Source: Istiophorus platypterus (taxonomy: Eukaryota > Chordata > Actinopteri > Istiophoriformes > Istiophoridae). From it: a DNA stretch of 64,000 bases. The stretch is from NCBI GenBank assembly GCA_016859345.1, contig CM029119.1:4467609-4531608 (forward strand). The letters are read 5' to 3'. Below, piece after piece: positions 54,333-64,000 of the stretch. A program made the position numbers and the translations under genes. Positions within the stretch are counted from its first letter, which is position 1. Every line of letters begins with the position of its first letter. Below the pieces are notes generated by a model. That model was not told the origin of the DNA. It did not search any database and worked only from the letters and a program-made list of their open reading frames with translations.

Positions 54333-57300
54333 AGATATAATAATTTGGTAATCCCCTGAGCTTCCTCTAGAACCATCATCAGGTCATAATTTGAATTTCC
54401 CCATCATGTTGGGTTATGACCAAGTACCTGAAAACCTAACAACACATCCATAAGCCTCATCTGTACTTTGTGTTTACCACTGGTTGTTAGCATGCTAACA
54501 AGGTAAACTAAGGTGGTGAACATGGTCAACATTAGCATGATAGCTTGATAATGCTAGCATTTAGCTCAAAGCACTGCTGTGCCACTACCATGGCTGTCAA
54601 ATCTTAGCTTTGTTTGAGCAAGAGCAGTTTTTTCCTGGATGAAAATCAGGCAAGAGGATCCAGCTCAGTCATGATCTACTAAATGCTTCAAATCCCAAGT
54701 AGATTTACAAGAAACCATCCAGCAATAGAAAATTTATAGAATACACCAGCTGAGACTTTGATGGCCACAAAGGCTTTATGATTACAAATTTAACAGTGAT
54801 TTTTTTTTTTTTAAAAAAACATGCTTAAAGGGGTACACCAGTGATTTTGTAAAAGTAGGGGTACTGAAGTAGCAGAAGCCAACATATCCTGACTATTAGT
54901 CCCTATTTTGAGTTAAGCTCCAACAATATCAAATCCCATATTTTCCATAATGCATCTAGACTGCATTTTTCATTAGATATTTCACTGCCCACTATGTTCC
55001 CACTTCCTTAAAATCCCACAGGCCCTGTTTGTAATACAGGCTTTATGTTTACAATTATAAATCTAAAGCCCTTAAATGAGGATTGTGATGACATCATCAG
55101 GTTTTTGTTTTTGTTTTGTTTTGTTTTTTGTCAGACTTAAGCAAACTCCCTCCAGATTTGCATGAAACATTGTACAGCAGTTTTCACAGCCTGTAAATAC
55201 TCCTGACAGAAGTACTCCTGATGATGGGTAAACTGAACATAATGTATTAAATCGGTAGAGTGATTCATTATGTGTCATAAAGGGGGTCCTTTTATTAGGC
55301 AGTCAAACAGTCAATACAAACAGAAGAGTGTTATTAATAGAGCATCTAATCTGCTGCAAAAAGGCCACCCAAAGGAGATCTTTTTTTAGTATTATAATGA
55401 AACATGCACAGTAAATACCAGAAAAAGAGGAAGAGCTGTGCAAAGCAGTACAACAAATCTGTGACAATCCTTCAGAGATGAAGCTTGATAAGTTCTGTTT
55501 TTGTTGAGACTGTTGAGAAGGTGTTGATTTAACTCTGAGTTGATTTTGGAGGCTGTAGGTTGTGATAGTTTCGTATCGGATTTGATTTGATTTGCTTGCA
55601 CTGAGTGATTATGATATAATGGTTATAATATCTTGTACATTGTCATCAAAAAATGAACAAGAAGAAAACACACTAAAATGATCTGGCGTGTTGTTTCGTA
55701 GCTGGCTGGATAGAGTTGTCCATGGGCTTTATTATGCAAGACAGGTAGATGACTTTTATATGCAGGGCCTGAAATGGGTAGTTTGTTGATAACTTAGGTT
55801 ATTATCTTTATTACAAGTGCTGGTTATTTTTATAGTGTGGTCTCATAAACTTTATACAGTTTTTTGTCATAGACTTGAGGGAAAGTGTATCCCCACACCA
55901 AGCTTTCAGTCTCATTTTGACTAAGTCTCCAAAAGAGAATCAAATCGGTTTCTTTTGAGAAATTTATGACAACAATTATGTATTCAGAAGTACAGCTAAA
56001 TAATATCTTTATCTTTCCACACATGTGTTCTCACTACCATTAACCAGTAAGACATTGAGGTGAAAATCAGCAGTTCACAGGGAAGCTAGTGATCCCTAAC
56101 ACTGGGGCTCTTAAGGCAGGTTTTGTTGGTGTCTTTTGACAGAACTCTTGTGGTTGAATTCTTTCTGATGGGGCGGAGCTTTTTTTTTTTGTCTTACCTT
56201 GAGCAAATTGGGAATAAACTTCAGATGGAGGATCAGTGGATTGATGAGTATTTATTGGCTCTGTTGCAAACAGCAGGTGCCTATTTATTTATCTATTTTA
56301 CCAGCAGGATTTGCCACGCTATCATGTCTTTCTGCCCTCCCCCCACCCCCCATGTCCTCGTGATTTGGCCAGTCTGAGGACAATTCTTTGATATGCCCGT
56401 GCAGTTGCTAGGTGACGTTGTGATGCCTGTGAATAACAGCACTGTTTCTTTGTGTTGAACCTGTGTCATGCCCACAGAGCTGGCACAAGAGGCAGCATTT
56501 TTTAGAGGCTGTACAAGACTCCTCCTCCTGCTGAGCCAAGGCTTTCACTGGAAACTGCCAAGATTTACTATTCTGGTTTCTGTTACATCTTAGAAGCAAT
56601 TCTCTTGTCTACTTCTTTTCTGTGCAGACTGTTAAATTCACACCTGTTATTTGTAAGTTACAGGTACAAATGGAAGTAGTTTTATTTTCAACTCTACACT
56701 TTTCACTGGAACTGGCTTTTGGTCCAACCTCATCAGCCCCTTTGTAAACCCAGAAACATGGCTCACTAACATCTACCACTGGGGCTGTTGTTACTTCCCT
56801 CCACTAAGGGTTAATGGTTTGATTCTCCTGTCTAGAGGAGACCTAAATATCCCATGTATCTCTCTCTCTCTCTTTCTCTCTCCCTCCCCTCTCCTCCCTC
56901 TTCTGTTTTTACAGATCTCAGAAGCAGAAAAAAAGGACCCTAATGAGCTAGTTGGTAAGTACAGCGACACACATACTTAACAAACTCTTGAAGGAGGTTC
57001 AAAGAAGTTAGCCCTTTTTGCCAAAATATCCTAATAAAAATACCCCAACCAACAATGAATTAATCACTAACAACTACTGTATGCATACCGAAACCTATTC
57101 CTTCTTCCTCTTTGTCATAGAGTTCCACTGTCATCCAAAAATTAATAAAACAGAGTCATGCTATTCCACTGGCTGACATGGTCCTTTATTAAAGTGAACA
57201 TCGCCACTATACTGACTTTGAGTCAGTCTCACATACACTGTCCTGCTGTTGCTAAGGTACCCAATGTGGATCTGCAGGGTTTGATCATCCATCCATCCAT

Positions 57301-60300
57301 TCCTCTATCCATCCATTAGGTGGAGTTAAGTCAGTCCTCAAAAAAGGAAGGTATTAAAGGGTCTTAAATGTTACATGTAATGTTTAAACAAGTCTTGATA
57401 TGTGTGTTGCCTGTAAAAAAATAATGTTAGTTCCAAATTATTTCTCTATCTGTTTGCAGGCATAAAGTTCAGGGATTGATTTTAGCAAAAAGTTAAATGT
57501 AATTGAACAAATTCATAATTTTGAATTAGATATTAGATTTATTCAGGTCCAGGTTTCATTCATTTAATTAGTGATATCTGTCGAAAATATTTTTATATAC
57601 TGATAGAAATACTGGAAACGTGAGAAAGTAATGCAAAAATTCTAGGCCATGTTGTTCCTTCGGGCTTTCTATCATTCTTTTATTTGTGGTCCATGTGACG
57701 GTGAAACAGGTATTATTACATGGTATTACATGGTATGGTATTAAAAAGCTCTTAAAAACTCTTCAATTTCACTTGGTTAAACTTGTGGAAACCCTGTATT
57801 AATCCTCTGATGAAAATAGTCCCCAGTAAATGCACAATTGACTCATGTATTAGTGATATTTTCTAAAACTAAAACTAGTGCATAGCTGTTTTTGGAAACC
57901 ACAGATTTTTTTTTTGAAAAATGAAACTATGTTTGTGAGTTGTCCTCCTATTAGTAGGAACTGATAGGCTTGAGGCTGAGCACAAAAGACAGGATAGGTT
58001 AGTCCAATCTTTTTTTACAATAATAATTATTTAGAATAACACCTGCTTCTGGATTTGTGGGCATGTATGATAAAATTAATGTATAGTGGGAAAGGTTTCA
58101 GACAAGGACTTTTACTTTCATCATGTCAGTTGGGTGTCTGTGCAGTGAATGTATGAATCACAAACTACTGAGTTATAAAAACCTCTTTGTCCACTGACAG
58201 ATGGATTATGAGGCTAACCAGTGACTACTGAGTAATCATTGACCTGTATAGGTGTGTATGTGTGTTAGTGAGCATCAGATCAGACAGGAAATGAGTGATA
58301 CAGGGAGTGGTGTTTTATATACAGTGGCATGTGAGGAAAAAAAGACAGAGGAGGAAAGGAACATTTGAGCACAGAGTTTTAGGCTCTCAGATGACTTTTA
58401 TCAAGGTCTCAGACTTTAATTCACAATCTTTGTTCGGAAAGACAAAGTGATTCAAATTTCAAAACTTTGAAAACACTTAGTCCTCAAACCTTTTTATGAA
58501 TCAGCAGGCATTAAATAACTGATGCCCACAAAGCAGGAGAAGGCTGTAGGGAGATAGCAAAGTGTTTACAGGTACCTGTTTCCTCAGTTCATAGTGTAAT
58601 GAAGAAGTGGCCATTAACAGGAACAGTGGAGGTTGAGTTGAGGTCTGGAAGATGGACATACCAGAGAGAACTGTCAGATTGAAACAAGGTAAATCATAAC
58701 CCCAGTTTTACCGCAAAAGACCTTTAAGAAGATTTAGCAGACTCTGGAGTTGACCTGCACGGTTCTACTGTGCAGTAAGGCCTGCGGAAATATGACCTTC
58801 ATGGAAGAGTCATCAGAAGAAAACCTTTTCTGCATCCTCACCACAAAATTCACAATCAGAAGTTTGTAAAGGAACATCTGAACAAGCCTGATGCATTTTG
58901 GAAACAGTTCCCTTGAACTAAAGAATTTAAAATGAAACTTTTTGGCTGCAATGAGCAAAGGTATGTTTGGAGAATAAAGGAGCAGAATTTCATGAAAAGA
59001 ACAACTCTCCAAGTGTTAAACACAGAGGTCGATCAATCACGCTTTGGGTTTGTGTTGCAGCCAGGGAACATTTTACTTGTAGAGGAAGAATGGATTCAGT
59101 TAAAAAGGAAGCAAATTCTGGAAGCAGACATCAAACCCTCAGTAAGAAGCTGAAGATGAGAAGAAGATGGCTTCTTCACTAGGATAATGATCCTAAAGAC
59201 CCCTCAGAATCCATAATGGATGACCTCCAGGGGGCTTAAGCTGAAGGTTTTACCATAACTGCAGAATAACTGAGGAGAATGTGATGATGTTTTGCAACCA
59301 GGGTGGAGAAATGATTATACCAGTTATAGTGATAGGATGTCTTAACGATCTGCACAGAGAAATAATTTTTATTTGAAAGAAATGTCTCACTGAAACCAAG
59401 TAGGGGATCATGAGAACACATTCCATGGGAGACACAGCAGTAGCCTAGGGAACTTTTTGGCTTTTCTCCACAGATTTTCTCCCTCCACCCATCACCACTT
59501 CCACTCTCCTGGTTTGTCACAGCCATTTAAAAAAAAAAAAAAAGAATCACAAAGGAAAGGGAAAAGCACAAGAGCAATTTTTTATTTTCTAAAACAGCCA
59601 CCATCACCATCAGTGTACTGTAGTGGCAGTGTGTGACTCATAGCCTGGGCCTGGACACTTGACATTCCTGCAGTGGAACTTGGCTCCTCTGTCTCGTCTG
59701 TCAGTAAATGTCACAGTGTGTCTGGCGAAAGGCCCACCGTCAGCAGGCTGAAGACAGCTCTTTGTCTGTTCACTGAAGGGATGGACTTTGTCTGGTGAAA
59801 AAAAGACCCTCAGGGCACAGATTGTGACTTTCTGTCTGTTTTTCAGGGAAGGCAGATGGTAATTCTGAAGCAGAATATAATCTTTTCTCTGTCTGTTTAT
59901 TACTCCGTGTTCCCATATTCTTCATGACTATGGTGCTGTTACATGAGAATATTCCTTACACTGAGCTGAATTACAAACAAGGATATTTATTACACAGGCA
60001 GTGATTTATTCCCTGTCAGGGTGGAGGCTACAGAGTGTATTTAGGTGCTTAAATTAGTTTGTCCAACAAGGCTACAAAATTAACAAGTAAATCTCCTGTT
60101 GTCTAGAGCAGATTAGCAGGCTTCCACGATGCTAAACCCTTGTTGCAGCTACAGTGTGTAATTGTCTGTGACAGTGTGTGCATGTGTTTGCCTGTGAGAG
60201 AGTTTAATTAAACACCAAGCTACCCCTGCCTGTGACTCATCGGACTTGCCTTGTCAGGTTTTTTAATGTTGTAGGCAACAGTATTTTCTGTTTTAAAATA

Positions 60301-60633
60301 TGAGACTTACAAACTTGTTAGATGGCCATTTATTGTTCATGTGACTGTATACCTAGTAACTTTCAAAAATTTCTGTGAGCTTGCATACATACATGCCAAG
60401 CTTTACTTGTGTATCTAGGCAACAAAGGCGTTGCCCTGCGAGGGAGGTAAACCATAACCATATCAGCTATGGAGCACATTTGAGGGGGGGTACAGCTCCT
60501 CCTCTAATTTTCCAGGCATGTGGGAGAACAGAGTGGCAAGACCATATCCACACGAGTAAATGAGCAGACCAAAGAAAAAAAGCAGAAAGACTGCTGGAAA
60601 GTGTGTCAGTATAAGATGGCATGCTCTCTAAAC

Positions 60634-60700
<67 letters not shown>

Positions 60701-62608
60701 AAAGTTCAGCTCCCACAGGCAGGGGGGGTTGCTTCCCTGTGCACCGGTGATATTTATATCAACAGACGTAATGTAAACTAAGTGGATGGGCTACATGCAA
60801 TACAGCTGCTGTTTCGCTGTTGCCTTTTGAAGATTTGTCAAATGTGAATCACAGCTTAATCTTTGAAAACTGATCAAACAATTGATAAGGTTGCAAATCT
60901 GACCAGACGTTTAACGACAGGTTTCAGTTCTCGACAGTTTGATACTTAGATTAGAGTGAGCATGATAAATTGGCTTGACCATTACATTGTGATATTTGCC
61001 TATTACATTTATATCTGCGTATATGGCAGCTGATATGTGACAAGAAATTGTGGAGCAGAAATGCAAAAGTATTTAGGAACTGCTTCTCCATTACATATGT
61101 AATCATACTAATAAGGAAGATGATTTGCAGATATACAGTATGTTGTATAACGTAATGATATACTGCATATAATTTTAAATTTGTTACTGTTAGGTGAAAT
61201 TATTGTGCGTTCTGGAAAATCGGGAATTGAATTTTTGAGATTTCTAAAGTAAATGTTTTTGTGGTTAAAATGTTTTAGTATTTGAGATGCCTTTACTTGT
61301 ATTATGTTGTTAAGAGTTCATTATTCTGCATGTCCATCACAATAAGAACTCATCTCCTAAACCAGTAACCTTTTTTTTTGTGAACCTTTCAAAGTTGATT
61401 TGCTGGCTTCCTCATTACCTTTACAGAGAGAGTGGTACATTTTGTAGTGTGCTACTACAGCATAATTAGTCCACCAGACACACTGACAGGTTTGTTTTCT
61501 CATCTGTAAATCATTAGACACAATGGATTTTAAATGAACCAAGATTTGACATTAACCATTTAGGAATTACAGTCCCTCATTTTCAGAGGCTTAAAGGTAA
61601 TTGGACAAAAACCAACATAATTATATCTGTAAGGATTTTTTTTGTTCTTTGATGAAATTCTTCGCCTTCAAAGACTTCCTGAAGTCTAGAACCCGTGGAC
61701 ATCACCACATGCTGACTTTTCTCCCTTCACATACTTTGCCAGGTCTTTACTGCAGCTGCCTTCAGTTGGTTTGTCTGTGGGTCTTTCTGCCCTCAGTTTT
61801 GTTTTGAGTAAGTGAAAAACATGCTCAGTTGGGTTGAGGTCACGTGATTGACTTGGTCGTTGAAAAATATTTCATTTCTTTTCCTTGAGAATCTCTTGAG
61901 ATGCTTTCACAGTGTGTTTTAGGTCATTATCCATCTGTACTGTGAAGCACCGTCCTGTCAGTTTTGCAGCATTTGGCTGAATCTGAGCAGATAGTAAAGC
62001 CCTGTTCACTTCAGGATTCATCCTGCTGCTTCTATCAGCAGTCACACCATCAATAAACACCACTGACCCAGTTCTACTGGCAGCTGTACATGCCCATGCT
62101 ATAACACTGTCTCCAGCACGTCTGACAGATGATGTGGTGGCTTTGGTTCATGAGCTGTTTCTTTCCTTCTCCATTCTCTTCTCTTCCCATCATTCTGGTA
62201 AATGTTCATCTTGGTTTCATCTGTACAAAGAATCTTGTTCCAGAACTGATCAGGCTCTTTTTTTTTTTAGATTTTTTCTGGTAAAATCTAATCTGACCTT
62301 TTCTGTTCTTGATTGTTGCCAGTGGTTTGCACCTCATTGTTAAACCCTCTGTATTTACATTTATGAAGTCATCTCTAGATTATAGACTTTTACAATCATA
62401 ATTCTACCCCCTGGAGAGTTTTCTTGACTTGGTGAGATGATGTGAAGGGTTTTTCTTCATCAGTGAAAGAATTCTGTGATCATCCATGGATATACATTAG
62501 TTTTTTCCATGGTCTTTTGATGTTACTTAGCTCACCAGTTCATTCATTCTTTTTAAAATGTATCAAGTTGTTGATTTGGCCACTCCTAACGTTTCTGCAT
62601 CTGTCTAA

Positions 62609-62687
<79 letters not shown>

Positions 62688-63982
62688 TATGTATGTATGT
62701 ATGTATGTATCATATACAATATGAGAAGAATACCAGCATATATATAGATATTCAAATTTTATTTACTCACTATAGTCAGTATTGGTATCAGCCCCAAAAA
62801 TCTACTACTGGTTGGGCTCTACCCTGTATATACTGTGATCAGTGTTCTATTAAAAAAACAAACTGATGGAAATGTTAAAAAAAAGAAGTTTAAAAAAAAA
62901 AAGTATATTCAGAATATTATTGACTGATATACCATTAGCAGATTTTTAAGTTCTCAATATTGATGTCAATTTCTGCCTAAAAAAACAGTACTGTTCAAAT
63001 TATAGTATTGTGGTTTGATATCCAGCTTTAGTTATGGGATTTTTGAAAGACATTCTGAGAAATAATTACAATCATAACCTCAAGTGAAAGTAGTTGACAT
63101 AGCCCAAGAAGTTTCAGAGTACGTGACTCTGGAATTTTCCTCTTATGTTTTGTAAGATGAAGTGTTCAGCAAGAACAAGTAAGTGCTTCAAAAAAGGATA
63201 TTTTCATGTCCAGTCAAGTTTTTACTTGCAGAAAAGCTGCACAGAATGTCAGCAGGCACAAGCTCCTGCATTTACATGCATATAAAGCAAACTACTCACA
63301 GCACTTATTCAGAGTATGACTGACAGCGCTGAATGACCGTAAGGAATATCTGTCTGATTGGGATATAGAGTGACACTGAAGCATTCCTGGCCTGCAGTCA
63401 GAAAAAGCACAGAGAGACAAGGCGAGCAGGGAGAGCAAAACAAGGGAAGGGTGCAAAGGGAGGACAGGAGGGAGGGGAAAGGAGCCTCCCTTCTCCTTAC
63501 AAGCCCCAGCAACAGCCACTCCCTGCTCAGAACATGCACTCTTCATACCACACTGCTCTATAAAACCCACTGGCGTACACCTAGGGCCGTGATGAACAAC
63601 AGGATACTCTTGAATTCACCACCCTTGTTTGCTTAACACACAGTAAACCTTTCTTTCATTACCTGAGTTTGTTCTCCAGTGCATATCCATGTCCCCCCTT
63701 TCTTCTGATTTGTCATCTGCAAATTCAAACACAGAAAAAAATTCGGTTCCCCTGTTTTACTACGTTTGCATTAGATCGGTTTCTTAGTTAATCCTGTTTC
63801 TGCAGGTAAAGACATGCAGGACAGAACAGAGAGGGAGAGCTGCTGGAATTAGATCATATAAGGGCTAATTTTATTTTTCTGTCTTCTTGCCAGCTCTGTT
63901 TTCGGAGAAGGTGAGGAACATGTCACCTGATGAGATCAGGATCCCCCCTGAGCCCCCTGGACGCTGCTCCAGCCAACTACAG
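49935..63982 (+). CDS. sap30bp: sap30bp (HCNGP), 5' part, coding exons 1-5
   Basis: This nuclear protein is known as a SAP30-binding co-regulator and as a splicing cofactor that works with RBM17 on short introns. Exons are 49935-50028, 50652-50761, 52775-52819, 56915-56954 and 63894-63982. Phases agree and give the first 126 residues; the donor GTAGAC after 63982 shows that the gene continues beyond the window. It opens MASAKKSALLSSLADYGDDSEPDSD, close to the human N-terminus. An acidic, disordered region (YGEDDLNQTEHADD and so on) follows, then the start of the conserved HCNGP domain (ALFSEKVRNMSPDEI, then IPPEPPGRCSSQLQ). Introns lengthen downstream (0.6, 2.0, 4.1, 6.9 kb). Confidence 0.95.
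54034..54600 (-). repeat. inverted copy of the dispersed teleost repeat
   Basis: The minus strand carries the same order of blocks as 570-1000 and 4040-4740 (CCAAAGTGGTGG and, on the other side, a TTAGCATGCTAAC-type block). It is interrupted by a long TA microsatellite. It lies in sap30bp intron 3. Limits are approximate. Confidence 0.5.
54243..54326. repeat. (TA)n microsatellite
   Basis: About 42 uninterrupted TA units in sap30bp intron 3. A pure TA tract of this length is self-complementary and prone to length variation. Confidence 0.95.
56855..56911 (+). promoter_or_regulatory. extended polypyrimidine tract before sap30bp exon 4
   Basis: Roughly 55 bases of almost pure C/T, beginning with TC dinucleotides, lead into the ACAG acceptor at 56911-56914. 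This is a strong 3' splice-site tract for a 40-nt exon. Confidence 0.7.
58620..59270 (+). mobile_element. decayed Tc1-like transposon (plus strand)
   Basis: The sequence closely follows the coding DNA of a fish Tc1-like element. At 59183-59197 it reads DNDPK, the second catalytic Asp region of the DDE triad, but directly after a TAG stop. Other frames and stops interrupt the upstream part (58740-59150). The C-terminal third and both terminal repeats are not recognisable, so this is a truncated fossil in sap30bp intron 4. Confidence 0.75.
60632..60700. repeat. (CA)n microsatellite
   Basis: About 34 CA units with a single CG near the start, in sap30bp intron 4. Reading frames over it are artefacts. 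Confidence 0.95.
61560..62611 (-). mobile_element. decayed Tc1-like transposon (minus strand)
   Basis: Minus-strand translation of 61872-62063 gives a Tc1-like transposase segment with VFIDGVTADRSSRM and, nearer the C-terminus, FTVQMDNDLKHTVKASQ. The DND pair marks the second catalytic Asp. Sequence further up, to about 62600, corresponds to the N-terminal DNA-binding half, but it is frameshifted. The low-coordinate end (GGAATTACAGTCCC... GGTAATTGGACAAA) resembles the terminal region of this family. The high-coordinate end stops abruptly at a TG microsatellite, so the element is truncated. It differs from the other two Tc1 fossils. Confidence 0.82.
62612..62711. repeat. compound (TG)n-(ATGT)n microsatellite
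   Basis: About 36 TG units followed by six or seven ATGT units. It begins exactly where the minus-strand Tc1 fossil becomes unrecognisable. Confidence 0.95.
62715..62960. repeat. possible dispersed fish repeat
   Basis: The phrases GTATTGGTATCAGCCCC and GGTTGGGCTCTACC resemble a teleost DNA-transposon-derived repeat I have seen written as GGTATCGGCC...GGTCGGGCTCTA. The match is partial and degenerate and I cannot define ends. Confidence 0.35.
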
Positions 63983-64000
63983 GTAGACACTCCTCCACTG

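Overview
The window is a stretch of vertebrate nuclear DNA, almost certainly from a teleost fish (probably a percomorph). It has spliced genes with GT-AG introns, vertebrate-type tRNA genes, many CA/TG and TA microsatellites, and Tc1-like transposon fossils of the kinds common in fish. The gene content resembles human 17q25.1 (CDR2L, MRPL58, SMIM5, SMIM6, SAP30BP) with DAGLB and a SPAG9-type gene attached. I rebuilt the gene models by hand from splice sites, reading phase and remembered human orthologues. No database search was run.

Layout, left to right. 1-8576 is non-coding: probably spag9 intron 1, holding dispersed repeats and a Tc1 fossil. 8577-8876 (-) is coding exon 1 of spag9 (JIP4), followed by its GC-rich 5' flank. 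11112-18025 (-) is a complete 15-exon daglb (658 codons). 19420-19491 (+) is tRNA-Gln(CTG). 19721-21056 (+) is a complete 6-exon mrpl58 (194 codons). 21300-21371 (-) is initiator tRNA-Met and 21645-21717 (-) is tRNA-Arg(TCG). 25201-35449 (-) is a complete 6-exon cdr2l (493 codons) with a 6.7-kb intron 1. 35870-43700 is a gene desert. 43740-48600 (+) holds two one-pass membrane micropeptide genes, smim5 and smim6. 49935-63982 (+) holds the first five coding exons of sap30bp, which continues past the right edge.

The genes have unrelated jobs: MAP-kinase/motor scaffolding, 2-AG synthesis, mitoribosome rescue, a Yo-antigen coiled-coil protein, membrane micropeptides and a splicing/transcription factor. 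Their order looks like inherited synteny rather than a functional cluster. I see no prokaryotic, CRISPR or phage-like system. The most interesting signals are a smim6 (endoregulin-like) model that uses a 14-nt coding first exon and has a long basic tail, and a roughly 145-bp (UG)n tract abutting a daglb 3' splice site. Others are three Pol III genes bracketing mrpl58, a palindromic RFX-type X-box upstream of smim5, and several perfect or near-perfect hairpins.
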